Assembly: GCA_035575515.1 (NCBI GenBank)
Contig: DATLXU010000062.1
Location: forward strand, 1 to 64,000
DNA from: DATLXU01 sp035575515
GTDB taxonomy: Bacteria > Acidobacteriota > Blastocatellia > UBA7656
Reading direction: 5' to 3'
Length of the DNA stretch: 64,000 nucleotides
Each line of letters opens with the position of its first letter. Position 1 is the first letter of the stretch. Of this stretch, positions 61,552 to 64,000 are shown piece after piece. A program made the position numbers and the translations under genes. Under the pieces are notes generated by a model. It saw only the letters and a program-made list of their open reading frames with translations, was not told where the DNA came from and did no database searches.

Positions 61552-63252
61552 ATGGCAAAACAGGAAATCTACGACGCGATAATCGTAGGCTCGGGCGCTA
61601 CGGGCGGGTGGGCCGCGAAGGATTTAACCGAAAAAGGGATGCGCGTGATTGTGCTCGAAGCTGGCCGCAAGCTCGATCCCTTGAAAGACTTCAACGAGCA
61701 CACATGGCCTTACGAAGTGAAGTATCGCGGCTCGATTCCAAGCAGCACACTTTACGGCAAGCGCCAGCCCGTTCAATCAAAATGCTACGCCTGCAACGAG
61801 TACGGCCACCAGTTTTTCGTTGACGACATTGACAACCCTTATACAACTGCCGACGGCAAACCTTTCGATTGGATTCGTGGCCGACAGGTCGGAGGCCGCA
61901 CGATAATGTGGGGCCGTCAAAGCTATCGCCTGTCGGATTACGAACTGAAAGCTGCGAGCCGCGACGGCTACGGCGACGACTGGCCAATAAGCTATAAAGA
62001 GCTTGAGCCGTATTATGACCGCGTCGAGCAGTTCATCGGCGTGAGCGGTTCTTACGAAAATATACCGAACCTGCCCGACGGAAAATTTCTGCCCGCGATG
62101 AAGCTGACCTGCGGCGAGTGGGAATTAAAGCGAGCCGTCGAGCGACGCTGGAAAGATCGCCACGTCATCATCGGGCGCGCGGCGATTCTCACGAAGAATC
62201 ACAACGGGCGCGCGGCGTGTCACTACTGCGGTCACTGCGACAGAGGCTGCACGACCTATTCTTATTTCAGCAGTCCGGGCTCTACGCTTCCCGCTGCCGC
62301 AAAGACCGGACGGTTGACGCTGCGGCCAAACGCCGTCGCAAGCCACATCATCGTCGACACGAACACGGGCAAGGCGAAAGGCGTCGCCTTCATTGATCAG
62401 GTCACGAAGAAGGCTCACGAAGTGTTTGGCCGCGTCATCGTGCTGTGCGCTTCGACGATTGAATCAACCCGGTTATTGATGAACAGCGCAACAAGGCAGC
62501 ACCCCGCGGGGCTTGGCAATTCATCGGGCGTGTTGGGCCACTATTTGATGGATCATATTTTTCAAATCTCAGTCGGCGGGCTTGTGCCGTCGGTTGCGAA
62601 TTATCCGTACAACTACGACGACGGGCGCGCGAACGGCATCTACATCCCAAAATTCAGAAACGTCAATGAGCGTCACCCGAAATTCATTCGCGGCTACGGC
62701 ATTCAAGGCGGCGCGCAACGCGGGATGCTGCCCGCAACGGTTAGACAGATTCCCGGCTTCGGCTCCGAGTTCAAAAGGATGGTCCGCGACGCGCACTCGC
62801 CCGCGCCCTTCTGGATGGGCATCTGGGGCGAGATGCTCGCGCGAAAAGAGAATCGCGTGACGATCAATAAAGATGTGAAAGACGCGTGGGGCATTCCCGT
62901 CGCGCACATCGAATGCTCGCACGGAGATAATGAGAAAGCGATGGCCGCCGACGGGCTTGAGTCGCTCAAAGAGATGGCGCACGAGGCGGGATTTGAAGTG
63001 ACCTATGCGAGTCCGTTCCTCGCCTCGCCGGGCCTGTGCATTCACGAAGTGGGGACCGCGCGAATGGGCGACGACCCGAAGACTTCCGTTCTGAATAAAT
63101 TCAATCAAAGCTGGGACGTGAAGAATCTTTTCGTGACCGACGGCGCGTGCTTCGTTTCGATTGGATGTCAGAACCCGACACTCACGATGATGGCGATAAC
63201 GGCTCGCGCGTGCGACTACATCGTTGATCAGCACAAGAAAGGAAATCTTTGA
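61552..63252 (+). CDS. GMC family oxidoreductase 2
   Basis: A 566-residue paralog of the GMC enzyme on the opposite strand. It retains IIVGSGATGG (11-20), WGRQSYRLSDYEL, IHEVGTARMG and NQNPTLTM. The four-cysteine motif is CHYCGHCDRGC (Cys223, 226, 229, 233). The two paralogs differ in the substrate loop (residues about 60-90 are longer here and contain CYAC). It is coupled to a DUF1080 gene: the stop and next ATG are 1 bp apart. Probably oxidises a second glycoside substrate in the same pathway. Confidence 0.87.
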   Translation: MAKQEIYDAIIVGSGATGGWAAKDLTEKGMRVIVLEAGRKLDPLKDFNEHTWPYEVKYRGSIPSSTLYGKRQPVQSKCYACNEYGHQFFVDDIDNPYTTADGKPFDWIRGRQVGGRTIMWGRQSYRLSDYELKAASRDGYGDDWPISYKELEPYYDRVEQFIGVSGSYENIPNLPDGKFLPAMKLTCGEWELKRAVERRWKDRHVIIGRAAILTKNHNGRAACHYCGHCDRGCTTYSYFSSPGSTLPAAAKTGRLTLRPNAVASHIIVDTNTGKAKGVAFIDQVTKKAHEVFGRVIVLCASTIESTRLLMNSATRQHPAGLGNSSGVLGHYLMDHIFQISVGGLVPSVANYPYNYDDGRANGIYIPKFRNVNERHPKFIRGYGIQGGAQRGMLPATVRQIPGFGSEFKRMVRDAHSPAPFWMGIWGEMLARKENRVTINKDVKDAWGIPVAHIECSHGDNEKAMAADGLESLKEMAHEAGFEVTYASPFLASPGLCIHEVGTARMGDDPKTSVLNKFNQSWDVKNLFVTDGACFVSIGCQNPTLTMMAITARACDYIVDQHKKGNL

Positions 63253-63253
63253 G

Positions 63254-63886
63254 ATGGCAAGCGGAAAGTCGAAGCTAATCATCGCGGCCTTGCTCCCTTT
63301 TATCTTCATGGCCCAATGTGCGACTGCCTCGCCGCCGAAAGAGAAGAAAAGCGAACAATGGATTGAATTGTTCAACGGCAAAGACACGACGGGCTGGCGG
63401 ATGGCGGGCAAAGGCAATTTCACTGTTGAAGACGGCGCACTCGTCACGCACGGCGGGATGGGCTTGTTATGGTATGAGCAGAAGACATTTCGCGATTTTG
63501 TGCTTGAAGTTGAATGGAAGGTCAACAGCCAGTGCAACAACTCTGGCATCTTCGTGCGCTTTCCTGAAAAGAGCGATGACCCATGGTATGCGGTCAACAA
63601 CGGCTACGAGATTCAGATAGACGATTGCGACAAAAAGGGGCTGATGTTTCAGACGGGCGCAATCTACAGTTTTCATCCGTCGACTAAACTTGCGTCGAAG
63701 CCCGCGGGCCAGTGGAATCTTTATCGAATAACAGTTGCCGGGCAGCACTACACGGTTGAGTTGAATGGCGAGAAGGTGAATGAGTTCGATGGCGCGCGCG
63801 GGCGCGAGGGCTATATCGGATTGCAGAATCACGATCCGACATCGCTCGTCTCGTTCCGCCGCGTGAGCGTTACAGAGATCAAATAG
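63254..63886 (+). CDS. DUF1080 protein (3-keto-disaccharide hydrolase family)
   Basis: A 210-residue secreted protein with a signal peptide (about 1-25). The concanavalin-like beta-sandwich has the family hallmarks ELFNGKDTTGWRM, NSGIFVRF, GYEIQIDD and GYIGLQNHD. Family members have been described as 3-keto-disaccharide hydrolases. The ATG at 63254 is preferred to one 30 bp earlier inside the GMC gene. The gene order (GMC oxidoreductase, then this hydrolase) suggests oxidation at C3 and then glycosidic cleavage. Confidence 0.88.
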   Translation: MASGKSKLIIAALLPFIFMAQCATASPPKEKKSEQWIELFNGKDTTGWRMAGKGNFTVEDGALVTHGGMGLLWYEQKTFRDFVLEVEWKVNSQCNNSGIFVRFPEKSDDPWYAVNNGYEIQIDDCDKKGLMFQTGAIYSFHPSTKLASKPAGQWNLYRITVAGQHYTVELNGEKVNEFDGARGREGYIGLQNHDPTSLVSFRRVSVTEIK

Positions 63887-63907
63887 CAGGGTTAAGGAGA
63901 AAGAAGA

Positions 63908-64000
63908 ATGAACGCAAAGACCTACTGGCGATTGAGCTTGATGATGTTTCTGGAGTTCTTCGTATGGGGCGCGTGGTTCGTCACGCTCGGAACCTACCTC
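63908..64000 (+). CDS. MFS permease, 5' end only (NupG-like)
   Basis: The first 31 codons of a gene cut by the window edge. AAGGAG lies 8 nt before the ATG. The segment LMMFLEFFVWGAWFVTLGTYL is the first membrane helix of the nucleoside:H+ symporter-like MFS family, which often carries sugars in these clusters. It follows the DUF1080 gene by 21 bp and is probably co-transcribed with it. Confidence 0.75.
   Translation, partial: MNAKTYWRLSLMMFLEFFVWGAWFVTLGTYL

Overview
The window looks like chromosomal DNA of a soil or freshwater bacterium of the Acidobacteriota, most likely the Blastocatellia. This is inference from gene content: Ser/Thr kinases carrying TolB-like and TPR sensors, 'MYCPxCG' zinc-ribbon membrane proteins, secreted HYR/DUF11/post-COAP proteins, a lipoprotein serpin, and a GMC oxidoreductase/DUF1080 sugar cluster. 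No 16S rRNA or strict phylogenetic marker is present. Base composition is moderately GC-rich and coding density is high. I see no prophage, CRISPR array or intact insertion sequence.

Layout. 0.3-1.5 kb holds an acyl-CoA dehydrogenase (minus). 1.8-5.7 kb holds two paralogous zinc-ribbon membrane proteins, a NatAB-like ABC exporter and a small secreted protein. 6.1-13.5 kb is a block of secreted proteins: a post-COAP-1 protein with a long leader, a FecR-like/HYR-DUF11 pair on the minus strand, and an FG-GAP propeller. 13.7-20.4 kb is a cell-envelope cassette: a tiny membrane protein, a NoeA-like methyltransferase, a sulfatase-like membrane hydrolase and a GT39-like glycosyltransferase, converging on a second polytopic membrane protein. 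20.4-21.3 kb is non-coding with REP-like hairpins.

21.3-33.7 kb is a complete Tad (Flp pilus) locus in one direction: pilin, prepilin peptidase, two TadE-type pseudopilins, CpaB, secretin, TadG-like, CpaE/TadZ, CpaF/TadA, TadB and TadC. A 29-residue membrane peptide, a DUF192 protein, a TPR lipoprotein (TadD position) and an SH3/metallopeptidase-like protein follow. Together they could build a type IVc pilus: the peptidase matures the pilins, CpaF powers assembly on the TadB/TadC platform, TadZ positions the machine and the secretin forms the outer-membrane pore.

33.7-39.1 kb holds two divergent Ser/Thr kinases, one with a predicted extracytoplasmic beta-helix and one with TolB-like and TPR modules. 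39.3-47.3 kb carries a CtpE-like P-type ATPase, a DUF885 metallopeptidase, a serpin, an RNase H-fold exonuclease and a hydrolase-TPR protein. 47.3-52.2 kb holds a zinc-ribbon/LiaF-like protein, tRNA-Asn, a small charged protein, a BON lipoprotein, malic enzyme and an alpha/beta hydrolase. 52.7-53.7 kb is a chimeric, amber-interrupted delta-60-repeat pseudogene. 53.8-57.9 kb is a leucine-biosynthesis segment (leuB, cupin, short leuA, divergent LysR regulator). 57.9-64.0 kb is a likely periplasmic sugar-oxidation cluster: two GMC oxidoreductases with a four-cysteine motif, a Tat-exported TIM-barrel isomerase/epimerase, a DUF1080 (3-keto-disaccharide hydrolase family) protein and the start of an MFS permease cut by the window end.

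The best candidates for new biology are the kinase with its beta-helix sensor, the small-membrane-protein/methyltransferase/sulfatase cassette, the 3-keto-sugar cluster and the extra genes at the end of the tad operon.
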